64,000 bases of DNA from Thermotoga petrophila RKU-1 (GTDB lineage: Bacteria; Thermotogota; Thermotogae; Thermotogales; Thermotogaceae), in assembly GCF_000016785.1 (NCBI RefSeq), contig NC_009486.1, forward strand, positions 310,001-374,000. Reading direction: 5' to 3'. Of the stretch, positions 12,911 through 23,295 are shown in pieces. A program made the position numbers and the translations under genes. Each line of letters opens with the position of its first letter. Within the stretch, counting starts at the first letter, position 1. The notes beneath the pieces were generated by a model. The model ran no database searches. It had not been told where the DNA came from and was given only the letters and a program-made list of their open reading frames with translations.

Positions 12911-13450
12911 ATGTTTCCAAGAAAGGAATTCCTGAAAAACGGTTCTCTGCTCCTGATAAGAGAAGCCAGCATCTGGGACGCAAAAAGAATTGTGGAGTAC
13001 ATGAAAGAAGTAACATCAGAAACGGATTTTCTGATCACCCGACCGGATGAGGTTTACGATGTTTCCACGGAAAGAAACTACATAAGAATGTACAGAAACA
13101 ACCCCGGAAAACTCATGATAGTGGGAGAGATCAACCGAGAAATCGTTTCCCTGCTGACCTTCACAGGATTCGGAAGAAAGAGGACGAAGCACGTTGGAGA
13201 AATAGGCATAAGTGTGAAAAAGAGATACTGGAACATTGGAATCGGAACCAGAATGATCACAAGCGCCATAGAATGGGCACGCAGGAACGATTTTATAAGG
13301 ATCCAGCTCGAAGTTCTGAAGTCGAACGAAAGGGCCATAAGTCTCTACAGGAAACTTGGCTTCGAACTCGAGGGAGTAAAGAGAAAGGCCGTCAGAAGGG
13401 ACGACGGCTCCTTCGAGGATGTGTTCGTTATGGCGCTTCTTCTGGATTAG
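12911..13450 (+). CDS. GNAT-family N-acetyltransferase
   Basis: 179 aa. GNAT enzymes move an acetyl group from acetyl-CoA to an amine. The acetyl-CoA pyrophosphate-binding motif A is RYWNIGIGTRMI (R/Q-x-x-G-x-G/A form) at about residue 98-109; the downstream strand-helix IQLEVLKSNERAISLYRKLGF is the usual motif B. It resembles RimJ/RimL/SpeG-like members acting on small amines or protein N-termini; the substrate is unknown. Start ATG at 12911 has GGAGGAAAAGTGA in front and abuts the proC stop, so the two form one unit. Its last 4 bp overlap the convergent polC end. Confidence 0.85.
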   Translation: MFPRKEFLKNGSLLLIREASIWDAKRIVEYMKEVTSETDFLITRPDEVYDVSTERNYIRMYRNNPGKLMIVGEINREIVSLLTFTGFGRKRTKHVGEIGISVKKRYWNIGIGTRMITSAIEWARRNDFIRIQLEVLKSNERAISLYRKLGFELEGVKRKAVRRDDGSFEDVFVMALLLD

Positions 13451-16400
13451 AAAAGTGTGAACTGTTCCGTTTCTGGAAGGCTTCCGAGAACACCCAGGCT
13501 TCTCATCAACTCTATGTGATTTTTGTTGACTTTGGTTCTCTTCATGAGGTCTTCCACCGAAGTGAACGGTTTTTCTTCCCTGGCTCTGACGATCGATTCG
13601 GCCACACTGTCACCCAGTCCTGGAAGTTTGTTGAAGGGAATTCTCAGCGAGTTTCCTTCTATGAGAAATTTCTTCGCGTCGGATTTGAAGATGTCGGGTG
13701 GTAGGAAGGAAAAACCTCTCAGTATCATTTCCAGAACGACTTCCAGAACGCTCTCTTCGTTTTTCTTCTGAACATCTTTACCGGTCATCGCTTTGAGTTC
13801 TCTCAAGCGCCTCTTTATGGCTTCCTTTCCTTTAAGGACGAGAACCGGATCAAACTGATCACCTTTTATCGTGAAGTACGCCGCGTAAAACTGAAGAGGA
13901 TAGTGAACCTTGAAGTAAGCGATTCTGAAGGCCATACTCACATAAGCCACAGCGTGAGCCTTCGGAAAGAGATATTTGATCCTCTTGCATGATTCGATGA
14001 ACCACTCTGGAACCTTCAACTTTCTCATTTCACTCTCCATTTCTTCTGTGATACCCTTTCCCTTCCTGACGTTTTCCATGATCTTGAAAGCAAGAGAAGG
14101 TTCCATTCCCTTGTGTATGAGGAAGTTCATGATGTCGTCCCTACACGAAATAACATCGGAGAGCTTGGCGTAGCCGAGGTTTATCCAGTCGCGCGCGTTG
14201 TTCAACCAGACGTCCGTACCGTGTGACAGTCCTGAGATCCTCACAAGCTCGGCGAAACTCTTCGGTCTCGTCTCAACAAGCATTCCCCTCACAAACTCGG
14301 TTCCAAACTCCGGGATTCCGTAAGTTCCCACGTCGCTCTCCAGCTCAACTGGATCCACACCGAGGGGCTTCACAGAACTGAATATGGCGAGCGTGTCGGG
14401 GTCATCCATGGGAATCGTCATAGGGTCAATTCCGGTGAGGTCTTTTAGCATCTTGATGAAAGTAGGATCATCGTGACCGAGTGCATCTATCTTCACCAGA
14501 TCGTCGTGGATCGTTTCGTACGCGAAGTGTGTGGTGAACACTCCCGCGTTTCTATCGTTGGCTGGATACTGTATGGGAGTGAAATCGTAGACTTCTTTGT
14601 CTTTCGGTATGATCATGAGTCCTCCTGGGTGCTGGCCCGTTGTTCTCTTCACTCCCGTGATCATGGAAACGAGTCTTTCCATCTCCGCCTTTCTGAGCTT
14701 CTTTCCGGTTTTCTCTTCGTAGCTTCTCACGTAACCCACCGCGCTTTTTTCCGCGATGGTGTTTATGGTTCCCGCCCTGTAGACGTGGTCTTTACCGAAG
14801 AGTTCTTCCACGAAGCGATGAGCACGTTCCTGATACTCTCCTGAGAAGTTAAGATCTATGTCGGGGACCTTGTCACCTTCAAACCCCATGAACGTTTCAA
14901 ACGGTATGTCGTGACCGTCTTTTCTGAGAGGAGCACCGCACACTGGGCATTTTTTATCGGGAAGGTCGTAACCCGCTCCGTATCTGTCGTCTTCGACAAC
15001 CTTGAAGTATTTGCACTCCGGACACCTGTAGTGCGGTGGCAGAGGATTCACCTCGGTTATCCCGAGGAGATTGGCCACAAGTGAAGATCCAACGGATCCT
15101 CTGGATCCAACCACGTAACCATCGCTCATAGATTTCTGAACGAGCTCCTGAGCGATGAGATAGAGAACGGCGTATCCATGATTTATGATGGCGTTCAGTT
15201 CCCTTTCCACTCGCTTCTGAACGATTTCGGGAAGTGGATCACCGTAGATCTCGTACGCCCTCTTCATGGTGAGGCTTCTCACTATTTCATCGGCGTTCTC
15301 TATGATCGGCGGGTGGAGCTTCTTCTCGAGCGGCTGCACTTCCTCGATCATATCGGCTATTCTGTTGGGATTCTCTATCACGACTTCCCTCGCGATCTCT
15401 TCATCTTCGAATATCTCCATCGCCTTTTCGAGCATTTCTTCGGTCGTTCTGAGGTAGAGTGCGGGCTGATTCTCGAAGTTTCTGTTTCCCTGAGGTGCCA
15501 GAAGTGCAGCTCTGCCCCTGGCATCTTCGGGATCGAGGAAATGAACATCACCGGTCATGACGACGAATTTGTTCAGCTTTTTCGCTATTCTGTAGAGTCT
15601 TCGGTACACTTCTTTCAGCCTTTCTCTGTCTAAGTCCTCTTCGTCTTCGGCTATAACGTCGAGCGGCATGACTTCTATGTAGTCGTAGAACTTTGCGATC
15701 TCCTCGAGTTCTGAATCACTCGCCCCTTCGAGGGCGGCACGTCCGAGCTCACCGGAGATACACGCGCTTCCCACAAGCAGTCCTTCTCTGTTTTCGATGA
15801 GCGCACTTTTGAGGATCCTCGGAACACCGTAGAAGTACTTTATATAGGAATCAGAAACCAGTTTGTAGAGGTTTTTCAATCCCTTTTTGTTCTGAACGAG
15901 GATCGTACAGTGGAAGGGTTTCAACGCGGTGTAGTCTATCGTATCCTTCAAATTCTCAATTTCTGAAAGCTTCGTGATCCCGATCTTCTTCATCATCTCA
16001 ACGAACCTGAGGAAAACCTGAGCGGTGACCCTCGCGTCATCCAGGGCCCTGTGGTGACGGAACGGACCCAATCCGAGCTTTTCCACAACGGAATCCAGAG
16101 AGTAGCTTCTCATTTTTAGAAGGGACTTTGCGAGGGCGAGCGTATCTATGTAGGGTCTTTCCCAGTCCAACCCCATCACTTTTTTGATCCACAGCCTCAG
16201 AAATCTGTAGTCGAAGTTGGCGTTGTGGGCAACGATGATGGAATTCTCCAGAAAACCGAGGAATTCCGGTAGAACTTCCTCGATGCTTCTCTTGTTTTCC
16301 AGCATCTCTTGAGTGATTCCGGTGATCTCCGAACTTCTTCTTGAGATCTCCCTGGAAGGCTTTATGAGAGTGTGGTACTCGTCCACTATCTGGCCGTCCT

Positions 16401-17550
16401 GTATCTTCACCGCTCCTATCTCGATGATCTCGTCCACCTGAGGGTCGAGGCCCGTTGTCTCGAAGTCGAGGACGACGAATGTGGCATTTTCGAACGATGA
16501 ATCGTAGGAGAGGTTCCTTATTACGGGCTCCACGTCGCTCACTAAGTACGCTTCGATACCGAAGATGGGCTTTATTCCAGCTTCTTTCGCTGCGTCGTAG
16601 AAGTAAGGTATGGCCTGAACGTTCCCATGATCCGTGAGAGCTACCGCGGGGAAGCCCCATTCCTTGGCTCGTTTCACATATTCGTTCACATCCGTTATCG
16701 CGTCTTGATCGCTGAACTTAGTGTGGGCGTGGAGCTCCACCCTCTTGACTGGAGAGTTGTCCATCCTTTTCGCTTCGGGAAGTTTTGTGATTCCCTTCAC
16801 GTAAAGGGTGGGCTCTCCGTTTTCGAGAAGGAGGTCTCCTGTGGCAACGATGACGTCTCCCAACGATATCTTTCCTTCGACCTTTTCAACGTCGTTGAAG
16901 ACCTTGCAGATCAGAGAATCCTCTCCGTCCGTTAGGTAAATCAGAAGGACCGTTTTTTTCCCCTCGATCTTCTCTATTTTGAAGACCTTGCCCTTCACCG
17001 ATGTCTTTTTGTTGTACTCAAAGATTTTTGAGGGGGTGAAGACGATCTTTCTGGGTTTCTGTCCAAAGATGTGGTTTTCATCCTCGATCTTCAATTCTTC
17101 ACCCTTCGGTTCTTCTCTCTTTTCTGGTTGTGGTACTTCCTTTTTCAAAAGATCTTCCGGAGGCTCCACGACCTCAAACATGATCTCCGTTCCGGGAGGC
17201 AGTAATTCATCGAGCTGTTTTTTCGTGCTTCTGAGTTTCGAGGCGATCCTGTCCCGTGCGAAATCTCCAAGCACTTTCAGAATCAGTCTGTTTCCTTCGA
17301 AAACAACATCCTTTATGTAGGGGACGTTACCGTTGAGAAGAGAAAGTATCTTTCCCTTTAGATCCCCGTTACTTTTTTGAGCGCCGTTCACGATGACTCG
17401 AAACCTCGTTTCCTTTTCGAGTAAGCTAACAAGATTCTCTACTTCGGAGGAAAATTTTTCCACAGAAACGAGAACCACACCCGCGTCGGGATCTATCTCT
17501 ATACTCTCGAATGTTACATCTTTCCATTTCAGATTTTCAATTTTCTCCAT
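13447..17550 (-). CDS. polC: DNA polymerase III alpha subunit, PolC type
   Basis: 1367 aa. The replicative polymerase of the Gram-positive/Thermotoga type, with built-in 3'-5' proofreading. Order: N-terminal domain (1-160); OB fold at about 180-265; PHP domain starting [13 protein letters not shown] at about 272; an inserted DnaQ-like exonuclease beginning [12 protein letters not shown] at about 360 with the later HNANFDYRF and [11 protein letters not shown] motifs; the remainder of PHP; the Pol III palm with [15 protein letters not shown] and a zinc site CPECKYF...CPVC; fingers; and a tandem helix-hairpin-helix at the end. PolC usually has 1430-1470 residues, so this is compact, mainly in the N-terminal region. 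It overlaps ruvC by 14 nt at its start, so replication and Holliday-junction repair genes are coupled here. Confidence 0.97.
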   Translation of the reverse strand: MEKIENLKWKDVTFESIEIDPDAGVVLVSVEKFSSEVENLVSLLEKETRFRVIVNGAQKSNGDLKGKILSLLNGNVPYIKDVVFEGNRLILKVLGDFARDRIASKLRSTKKQLDELLPPGTEIMFEVVEPPEDLLKKEVPQPEKREEPKGEELKIEDENHIFGQKPRKIVFTPSKIFEYNKKTSVKGKVFKIEKIEGKKTVLLIYLTDGEDSLICKVFNDVEKVEGKISLGDVIVATGDLLLENGEPTLYVKGITKLPEAKRMDNSPVKRVELHAHTKFSDQDAITDVNEYVKRAKEWGFPAVALTDHGNVQAIPYFYDAAKEAGIKPIFGIEAYLVSDVEPVIRNLSYDSSFENATFVVLDFETTGLDPQVDEIIEIGAVKIQDGQIVDEYHTLIKPSREISRRSSEITGITQEMLENKRSIEEVLPEFLGFLENSIIVAHNANFDYRFLRLWIKKVMGLDWERPYIDTLALAKSLLKMRSYSLDSVVEKLGLGPFRHHRALDDARVTAQVFLRFVEMMKKIGITKLSEIENLKDTIDYTALKPFHCTILVQNKKGLKNLYKLVSDSYIKYFYGVPRILKSALIENREGLLVGSACISGELGRAALEGASDSELEEIAKFYDYIEVMPLDVIAEDEEDLDRERLKEVYRRLYRIAKKLNKFVVMTGDVHFLDPEDARGRAALLAPQGNRNFENQPALYLRTTEEMLEKAMEIFEDEEIAREVVIENPNRIADMIEEVQPLEKKLHPPIIENADEIVRSLTMKRAYEIYGDPLPEIVQKRVERELNAIINHGYAVLYLIAQELVQKSMSDGYVVGSRGSVGSSLVANLLGITEVNPLPPHYRCPECKYFKVVEDDRYGAGYDLPDKKCPVCGAPLRKDGHDIPFETFMGFEGDKVPDIDLNFSGEYQERAHRFVEELFGKDHVYRAGTINTIAEKSAVGYVRSYEEKTGKKLRKAEMERLVSMITGVKRTTGQHPGGLMIIPKDKEVYDFTPIQYPANDRNAGVFTTHFAYETIHDDLVKIDALGHDDPTFIKMLKDLTGIDPMTIPMDDPDTLAIFSSVKPLGVDPVELESDVGTYGIPEFGTEFVRGMLVETRPKSFAELVRISGLSHGTDVWLNNARDWINLGYAKLSDVISCRDDIMNFLIHKGMEPSLAFKIMENVRKGKGITEEMESEMRKLKVPEWFIESCKRIKYLFPKAHAVAYVSMAFRIAYFKVHYPLQFYAAYFTIKGDQFDPVLVLKGKEAIKRRLRELKAMTGKDVQKKNEESVLEVVLEMILRGFSFLPPDIFKSDAKKFLIEGNSLRIPFNKLPGLGDSVAESIVRAREEKPFTSVEDLMKRTKVNKNHIELMRSLGVLGSLPETEQFTLF

Positions 17551-18034
17551 GTGTTACCCTCCTTGCTCTGCTCTGAAGGGCGTGGCACCAAGCTATGGCG
17601 AGTGCGTCTGCCGCATCGTCGGGCCTGGGAATTTCCGAAAGGTTCAGAAAACGCTTTATGTTCTCCTGAATCTGTTTCTTGCTTGCCCTTCCATACCCCG
17701 ACAGCGAAACCTTCACTTCGTTCGGTGCGTATTCAAAGACAGGTATGTTTTTTTCCGCGAGAGCGAGAAGAAGTACACCACGTGCCTCCCCCACACCTAT
17801 GGCAGTGGTAACGTTTTTCACAAAGAACAGCTTTTCCATGGCACACTCGTCTGGAGAGAAACGTTCAAGAACTTTCAAAAACTCTTCGTAGATTCGCTTC
17901 AACCTCTTCTCTGCTGGAAGATCTTTGGGAGTCTCTATCGTTCCGTGGAAAACGTGAGAGATCCTGTTTCCGGACACTTCAATGATGCCTATTCCTACAA
18001 TTCCGTAGCCGGGATCTACCCCAAGGATCCTCAA
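17537..18034 (-). CDS. ruvC: Holliday junction resolvase RuvC
   Basis: RuvC cuts four-way DNA junctions symmetrically with RuvAB. With the start used here the protein has 165 aa and begins [11 protein letters not shown], so the four acidic catalytic positions are D7, E67 and the C-terminal [10 protein letters not shown] group (D140 and D143 by family pattern). I chose the TTG at 18034 since GGAGG (18044-18048) lies 9 nt upstream. The TTG three codons earlier (18043) directly abuts that GGAGG and cannot use it. Distance to queA upstream is 82 nt on the same strand without a terminator, and it overlaps polC downstream. Confidence 0.95.
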   Translation of the reverse strand: MRILGVDPGYGIVGIGIIEVSGNRISHVFHGTIETPKDLPAEKRLKRIYEEFLKVLERFSPDECAMEKLFFVKNVTTAIGVGEARGVLLLALAEKNIPVFEYAPNEVKVSLSGYGRASKKQIQENIKRFLNLSEIPRPDDAADALAIAWCHALQSRARRVTHGEN

Positions 18035-18116
18035 GGAACCCAACCTCCATTATACTGTTCACATATTTTCGTTTTCTATACTTTGTGTTTAAGAGAAGGG
18101 TGTTTTTTCCAAACCG

Positions 18117-19124
18117 TTACAGAATCAGCATCGCATCACCGAAAGAGAAGAATCTGTATCTTCTTTTCACGGCTTCTCTATAGGCCTCCATGACGAAATC
18201 CTTCCCCGCGAACGCTGCAACCAGCATAAGAAGAGTGGAACGAGGAAGGTGAAAGTTGGTAATCAAAGCATCAACGAGTTTGAACTCGAAGGGTGGATAT
18301 ATGAAGAGGTCGGTTTTTCCCACGTATTCTTCCTGCTCGGGAAGTCTGGCGATTGTCTCCAAGGTTCTCACCGTTGTTGTTCCAACCGCTACAATTCTGT
18401 TTCCCCTTTCCCTTGTCTCTCTGAGTTTTTTGATCGTCTCTTTTGTAACCTGGTAGAATTCCTCATGCATCTTGTGTTTTTCCACTTCCTCAACCTTCAC
18501 GGGCCTGAAAGTCCCTATTCCCACGTGCAGAACAACTTCAGCGAATTGAACTCCCTTTTTCTTCAACTTCTCTATGAGTTCTGGTGTGAAGTGAAGCCCC
18601 GCGGTCGGTGCAGCGACGGAGCCTTCTTCTTTCGCGTACACGGTTTGATACCTCTCGAGCGGAACTTCGTTTTTTATGTACGGCGGAAGAGGTGTTCTGC
18701 CCTTCTCGAAGATCAATCTATCGTCCTGAGGCTGAAACTTCAGAATCCTCGTTCCATCTTCACCCCGACCGAGGCAGACGGCGGACAGATCCTCATCGAT
18801 TACAAGTTCCGTTCCTTTTTTCACCTTCTGACCCGGTCTCACAAGGCACTTCCAGATACCTTCCTCCAAACGCTCTATCAAAAGAATTTCGATGCTGGCA
18901 CCCGTTTTTTTCCTCGCGTAGAGGCGGGCTGGTATCACCTTCGACACGTTCAGAACGAGCAGATCGCCGGGTTCAAGATACTCTATTATCTCCCGGAATA
19001 TGCGGTGTTCTATTCTCTGCGTCTTTCTGTGGAGCACCATGAGTCGGGAAGCGTCCCGTGGTTCCACAGGTTCCTGCGCTATGAGTTCTGATGGAAGTTC
19101 ATAATCGAACTCTGATACCTTCAT
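18117..19124 (-). CDS. queA: S-adenosylmethionine:tRNA ribosyltransferase-isomerase QueA
   Basis: QueA transfers the ribosyl part of SAM to preQ1 in tRNA, giving epoxyqueuosine. 335 aa, the usual size. Family segments visible: SEFDYELPSELIAQEPVEPRD at the N-terminus (shown here as positions 3-23), GDLLVLNVSKVIPARL, TAGLHFTPEL (containing the AAPTAGLHF signature) and NFHLPRSTLLMLVAAF. The ATG at 19124 is selected because GAGGTG precedes it by 7 nt and the protein then begins MKVSEFDYELP like its relatives; an in-frame ATG at 19157 would overlap lnt further. The gene overlaps lnt by 26 nt. A T. maritima QueA structure exists, as I recall. Confidence 0.96.
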   Translation of the reverse strand: MKVSEFDYELPSELIAQEPVEPRDASRLMVLHRKTQRIEHRIFREIIEYLEPGDLLVLNVSKVIPARLYARKKTGASIEILLIERLEEGIWKCLVRPGQKVKKGTELVIDEDLSAVCLGRGEDGTRILKFQPQDDRLIFEKGRTPLPPYIKNEVPLERYQTVYAKEEGSVAAPTAGLHFTPELIEKLKKKGVQFAEVVLHVGIGTFRPVKVEEVEKHKMHEEFYQVTKETIKKLRETRERGNRIVAVGTTTVRTLETIARLPEQEEYVGKTDLFIYPPFEFKLVDALITNFHLPRSTLLMLVAAFAGKDFVMEAYREAVKRRYRFFSFGDAMLIL

Positions 19125-20610
19125 TCCTTTCACCTCGCATTCTGGAAATGAAAACACTGACTACCGCCAGAATCACAGAGAGGTAAAAGAACCAGTCTCC
19201 GTATCTGACGTAGAACGTTTCGCCTTTTCTCGGTTTGATGTGAAACTCTCCTGCCAGTCTCACCCGCAGAGGAAGAGCATCTACTATTCTACCGTACTCG
19301 TCAACGAGACCTGTGATCCCGGTGTTCGCCACCTGAAGGAACTGTCTTCTCGTTTCAACGGCCCTGAACACTCCCTGGACAAAGTGATTCAACAGCGCTG
19401 CTTTGTAGTGAAACCACCCATCGTTCGTCACAACGATGAATATTTCGCTTCCGTTTTTCACGAAAGCGCGTGATACCTCCGGAAAGTAACTTTCAAAACA
19501 GATCTGAACAGAGAGCGGGGGACTCTCCCCAACGTTGAAGACAGAAAAACCCCGTCCAGGTTCATAGTAGGACAATCCTTTCAGGAAACTGAAAACCCCA
19601 AAGACCCTCGGGTACGGCAGTTTTTCCACAAAGGGAAAAAGCTTCACCTTGGAATAGACCTTTCTGAATCTTCCATCTTCCAGAACAAAAACACTGTTCT
19701 GGTTGTCCGCGGGAAATCCTATCACGAAGGTGTTCTCCTCCGAGAGCTCTCTCAGCTTCTGAGAATAACGCACATCCTCCAGAAAGAACGCCTCGGGAGT
19801 GATCACGATGCTTCCGTGGAAATCCTTCGTCATCGACTCGAGAAGCTCAAGCATCTCTCCACTTGACACAGAATATTTCAGAGAAGTGGGAACATTTGGT
19901 TGAAGCGCGACCACCTCGAAAGAACCACGTTCAGGAACGGGAAGAAGGTGTACAACAGAAGAGTTCAACAGATAGACGAAGAAGATCACAGGAAATATGA
20001 GAAGACCCTTTCTTCTCTTCAAGAACTCATGGAAGAGGACGTTCAGGGAAACTATCAAAAAAACGAGGCCCAGAGTCCCCGTGATGGAAACGATCTGTAT
20101 CAATCCGGTGTGGCTGTAAAGCGCTTCTGAGATCCTTCCTCCGGTGAATCCGAGTTCTCCCACACCGCGGAGATACTCGAAGATGGTATAGACGGAGGCA
20201 AGGTAAAGAGTCTTCAGAACGATCGATCGCGGTGCAAAGTACGAGAGAAATCCAAACCCAAAAAATGGAACAGCTTCAATGATTCCCATCAGCACAAACA
20301 CCACGATTCCAAGCCAGGAAGGGTATCTTCCAAAGACAAGGGGCACGTTCTCCGTCAGAGTTGGAAGTACCCAGAAGAAAGATATCAGTACGTGAGTGAA
20401 AAAGTAAACGAAAGAAAGAAACCCCCTTTTCCACACTCCCTTGCCTTCCACCGCGTACAGAAGTGGAATCAGAGAAAACCAGATCAAAGCTCCGGAGAGA
20501 AATCCCGGCATCGAAAGAGCGGTGAGAAAGCCGGAGAGAACACTGAGAAGAAGGCTAACCAACCCTCTCCACCGCCTCTCTAAGGACCTCCACCACCGTC
20601 TTCTGTTCAC
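19099..20610 (-). CDS. lnt: Apolipoprotein N-acyltransferase (Lnt-like)
   Basis: 503 aa. Lnt adds the third acyl chain to the N-terminal cysteine of lipoproteins at the periplasmic face. Six to seven hydrophobic segments fill the first 200 residues, one more lies at the C-terminus, and a carbon-nitrogen hydrolase domain sits between. The catalytic triad appears complete: E in VITPEAFFLED, K in KVKLFPFVEKLPYPR and C in SVQICFESYFPE. The start is uncertain: the ATG at 20610 overlaps degT by 56 nt, while a TTG at 20562 sits at the degT stop behind GGAGAGGG but with almost no spacing. Lipoprotein substrates exist nearby (the LysM/3D lipoprotein at 24809). Confidence 0.9.
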   Translation of the reverse strand: MNRRRWWRSLERRWRGLVSLLLSVLSGFLTALSMPGFLSGALIWFSLIPLLYAVEGKGVWKRGFLSFVYFFTHVLISFFWVLPTLTENVPLVFGRYPSWLGIVVFVLMGIIEAVPFFGFGFLSYFAPRSIVLKTLYLASVYTIFEYLRGVGELGFTGGRISEALYSHTGLIQIVSITGTLGLVFLIVSLNVLFHEFLKRRKGLLIFPVIFFVYLLNSSVVHLLPVPERGSFEVVALQPNVPTSLKYSVSSGEMLELLESMTKDFHGSIVITPEAFFLEDVRYSQKLRELSEENTFVIGFPADNQNSVFVLEDGRFRKVYSKVKLFPFVEKLPYPRVFGVFSFLKGLSYYEPGRGFSVFNVGESPPLSVQICFESYFPEVSRAFVKNGSEIFIVVTNDGWFHYKAALLNHFVQGVFRAVETRRQFLQVANTGITGLVDEYGRIVDALPLRVRLAGEFHIKPRKGETFYVRYGDWFFYLSVILAVVSVFISRMRGERNEGIRVRL

Positions 20611-21706
20611 TTTCTGTGATGCTCGTAAAGAACGGTATGGCGAGCGTTTTCTCAGATTCCCTCTCCGTCACGGGAAGCAGTCCTTTCATGCTGCCGAAGA
20701 GTTTTTCGTAGAAGGGTTGAAAGTGGACGGGATAAAAGTAGTTTCTAACCTGGATTCCCTTCTCCTCCATGTACCTCATCACACGGTTTCTATCAGGATC
20801 TTCCAGCCTCACGACGTAGACGAACCAGCTCATCTTAGTGACGTAATCTTCCACAACGGGCACCTTTACCCAGGAAAACTCCTTCAACATCTTTGAATAT
20901 CTCTCCGCCGCTCCTGCGCGTTTTTCTACGATCTCATCGATTCTTTCCATTTGAGAACATCCAAGCGCAGCCGACATCTCGTCGATTCTGTAGTTGTAAC
21001 CGAAACGCACATGGTGGAGCCATTCGTTCCCCTCACCTCTTCCCTGGTTGCTCATGCTCTTTACAACGGTGTGTATCTTTTCATCGTTCGTCACAACAAC
21101 ACCACCCTCTCCTGTGGTGATCTGTTTGTTCGGGTAAAACGCGAAAGCGCCGGCCACTCCAAAGGTGCCCACCTTTCTTCCTTTGTACTCGGATCCAAGA
21201 GCCTCACAGGAGTCTTCCACCACCGCGATGCCGTACCTCTGACAGACGTCGAGAATCCCGTCCCAGTCGAGGGGATGCCCAAAAACATCAACGGCCATGA
21301 AGAGACGGGGTTTTCCTTTTATCTCAACGTTTCCCTGTTTGAATCCTTTGAGGCACCTTTTCACCGCCTCCTCCAGTGTTTCTGGAGAAACGTTCAGAGT
21401 TCTCTCATCCACATCCACAAAAACAGGGACTGCCCTTTTCATGAGGATTACGTTAACAGAAGCGATGAAGGTGAAGGAAGGCACAAGGATCAGATCTCCC
21501 TCGTCGATATCGAGACTCTCCAGGATGAGATGGAGCGCAGCTGTTCCACTGCTCACCGCCCAGCCGAATCTGGCACCCGTGTATTCGGCCACCATCTCTC
21601 CAAAACGCTTCGTGTATTCACCGAGACTGAGCCTTCCGCTTTTTAAAACTTCCACTACCCTTTCGATGTCCTGCTCGTTTATATCGGGCCTTGATAACGG
21701 AATCAT
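20555..21706 (-). CDS. DegT/DnrJ/EryC1/StrS-family sugar aminotransferase
   Basis: 383 aa. PLP enzymes of this family aminate keto-sugar nucleotides. It begins MIPLSRPDINEQDIERV, the family's normal opening (IPLsrPdi..eei). The PLP-phosphate cup is SSGTAALHL, the aspartate region VEDSCEALGSEYKGRKVGT, and the Schiff-base lysine lies in FYPNKQITTGEGGVVVTN. The ATG at 21706 is chosen because GAGG lies 7 nt upstream; an in-frame GTG at 21715 overlaps that site. It is the first gene of the degT-lnt-queA-ruvC-polC leftward run. Together with the UDP-sugar dehydrogenase at 5.7 kb it suggests amino- or acidic-sugar surface glycans, but the two genes are far apart. Confidence 0.9.
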   Translation of the reverse strand: MIPLSRPDINEQDIERVVEVLKSGRLSLGEYTKRFGEMVAEYTGARFGWAVSSGTAALHLILESLDIDEGDLILVPSFTFIASVNVILMKRAVPVFVDVDERTLNVSPETLEEAVKRCLKGFKQGNVEIKGKPRLFMAVDVFGHPLDWDGILDVCQRYGIAVVEDSCEALGSEYKGRKVGTFGVAGAFAFYPNKQITTGEGGVVVTNDEKIHTVVKSMSNQGRGEGNEWLHHVRFGYNYRIDEMSAALGCSQMERIDEIVEKRAGAAERYSKMLKEFSWVKVPVVEDYVTKMSWFVYVVRLEDPDRNRVMRYMEEKGIQVRNYFYPVHFQPFYEKLFGSMKGLLPVTERESEKTLAIPFFTSITESEQKTVVEVLREAVERVG

Positions 21707-21732
21707 CGATATCACCTCGTCTCAATGATATC

Positions 21733-21758
21733 AAAAAATCCCCCTCCACCGGAGGGGG
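21733..21758 (-). terminator. Rho-independent terminator of htrA
   Basis: On the minus strand an 8-bp GC stem (CCCCCTCC/GGAGGGGG, 3-nt loop) is followed by ATTTTTT. It lies 45 bp after the htrA stop and directly before the degT control region. Confidence 0.85.
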
Positions 21759-21802
21759 AAAGATCACCAAAGGGGGCTGTATTAACATTGAGGGGAGGTT
21801 CT

Positions 21803-23182
21803 CTATCTCTGATAGATGAAGCTCACGAAGACTTTCGCTCCATTCCTGTAAATGTAAAGGGCGATGTAGTCACCATTTTTAACAATGGATGTAACTTTCT
21901 TGAGATCCTCTACAGAGTTTATATCATACCTTTTACCGTTCACGTACACTGTGGTGATTACGTCTCCCTTCTGTAGACCGAACTTCCCGGTGCTCTCCTT
22001 CACTATGACCCCGTTTATCTCTTCCGGGATCGAATAAGTCTCCCTGTCGGCCGGCGTGATGTTCGACACTGTGATGCCAAGAACATCGATTTTTTCCTCA
22101 CCAGTCGTTGTTTTCTCTTCTTCAGATGAGGAACCGAACGTCACCTGAACTTTCATGATCTTTCCCTTTCTCTCTATGGTGAGAACGGCTGTGTCTCCCG
22201 GTTTGTAAGTGTGTATGATGGAAACCAACTCTTCGTGACTTCTCACATCCTGATCGTCAACCTTGAGGATCACGTCCCCTTCTTTGAGCCCGGCTTTTTC
22301 AGCGGGAGATCCTTTCTGAACACTCGTTATCAGAGCACCACTCGTAGATTCAAGCCCCAGAGCTTTCGCCGTTTCTTCGGTGAGGTTCATGACCGTCACA
22401 CCGAGGTAAGCCTTCTCAACCTTCTTTTGGGTGAGTATGGTGTCGAGGAACTTCTTCACCGTGTTGATCGGGATGGCAAAACCGAGGTTCACAGCTTCCT
22501 GAGGGTTGACGATGGCCGTATTTATGCCTATCACTTCACCGTGTATGTTCAGAAGGGGTCCTCCGCTGTTTCCCGGGTTGATCGCCGCGTCGGTCTGGAT
22601 GAGTCCCACGTAGTAACCACTTCCATCTGGCTTTGGAATCCTCCTGTTGGTAGCGCTGACCACTCCCACAGTCACCGTGTGCTGGAAGCCGAGGGGGTTC
22701 CCTATGGCTATCGCCCATTCGCCGATCTTTACCTTGTCAGAATCACCGAATTCCAGATAGGGGAATTTCTTATCGCTGGCTTTGATCTTTATGACCGCGA
22801 TGTCGAGCTCTTCATCTCCTCCTATGTACTCCGCGTCGTATTTGCTTCCGTCGAGCATGGTCACAGTGATGTTGTCCGCTCCACCGACCACGTGGTAGTT
22901 TGTGAGTATGTAACCTTCTGGGTCGAAGATGAAGCCCGATCCGAGGCTGGCAACCTGCCTTTCGAAACCGGGTGGAAGTTCACCGAACCACTTTTTGAAG
23001 AACTGCTCAAAATAAGGATCGAAGAAGGAAGTCTTCACCGTCTTCACAACATCTATCTTCACAACGGCCGGTGCACACGCTTCGACCACGTTAACGATGG
23101 GGCTTTCGTAGTCGGGATTGACGTATGGAAAGACGCTGGTGAGCATCAGTACCACAGCGATGGTCAGAAAGAATTTCTTCAT
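21803..23182 (-). CDS. htrA: HtrA/DegP-family periplasmic serine protease
   Basis: 459 aa. HtrA proteins act as protease and chaperone on unfolded envelope proteins. An N-terminal signal sequence (MKKFFLTIAVVLMLTSVFPY) is followed by a trypsin-like domain with catalytic H in ILTNYHVVGG (about 97), D in EELDIAVIKI (about 126) and S in NPGNSGGPLLN (about 205). PDZ1 covers about 265-355 (AYLGVTVMNLTEETAKALGL); a second, more divergent PDZ covers about 375-459. The region before the protease is short. Single gene, ended by a strong terminator, divergent from ftsY. ATG start with GGGAGGGG upstream. Confidence 0.95.
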   Translation of the reverse strand: MKKFFLTIAVVLMLTSVFPYVNPDYESPIVNVVEACAPAVVKIDVVKTVKTSFFDPYFEQFFKKWFGELPPGFERQVASLGSGFIFDPEGYILTNYHVVGGADNITVTMLDGSKYDAEYIGGDEELDIAVIKIKASDKKFPYLEFGDSDKVKIGEWAIAIGNPLGFQHTVTVGVVSATNRRIPKPDGSGYYVGLIQTDAAINPGNSGGPLLNIHGEVIGINTAIVNPQEAVNLGFAIPINTVKKFLDTILTQKKVEKAYLGVTVMNLTEETAKALGLESTSGALITSVQKGSPAEKAGLKEGDVILKVDDQDVRSHEELVSIIHTYKPGDTAVLTIERKGKIMKVQVTFGSSSEEEKTTTGEEKIDVLGITVSNITPADRETYSIPEEINGVIVKESTGKFGLQKGDVITTVYVNGKRYDINSVEDLKKVTSIVKNGDYIALYIYRNGAKVFVSFIYQR

Positions 23183-23295
23183 CTTTTACCCCTCCCTTCG
23201 AAAGGTTTCCGGTTTCTTAGACAAACACCCCGAAGGACTGGTTCAAAAACGTGTGGTATGCTTAATATTAGTCGGGAAACCAGGAGGTAGAAAGG

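Noticed and set aside
18049-18054. TATAAT on the minus strand directly before ruvC
   Set aside because: A start site 6-8 bp downstream would leave the GGAGG ribosome-binding site outside the transcript; ruvC is more simply read through from queA.
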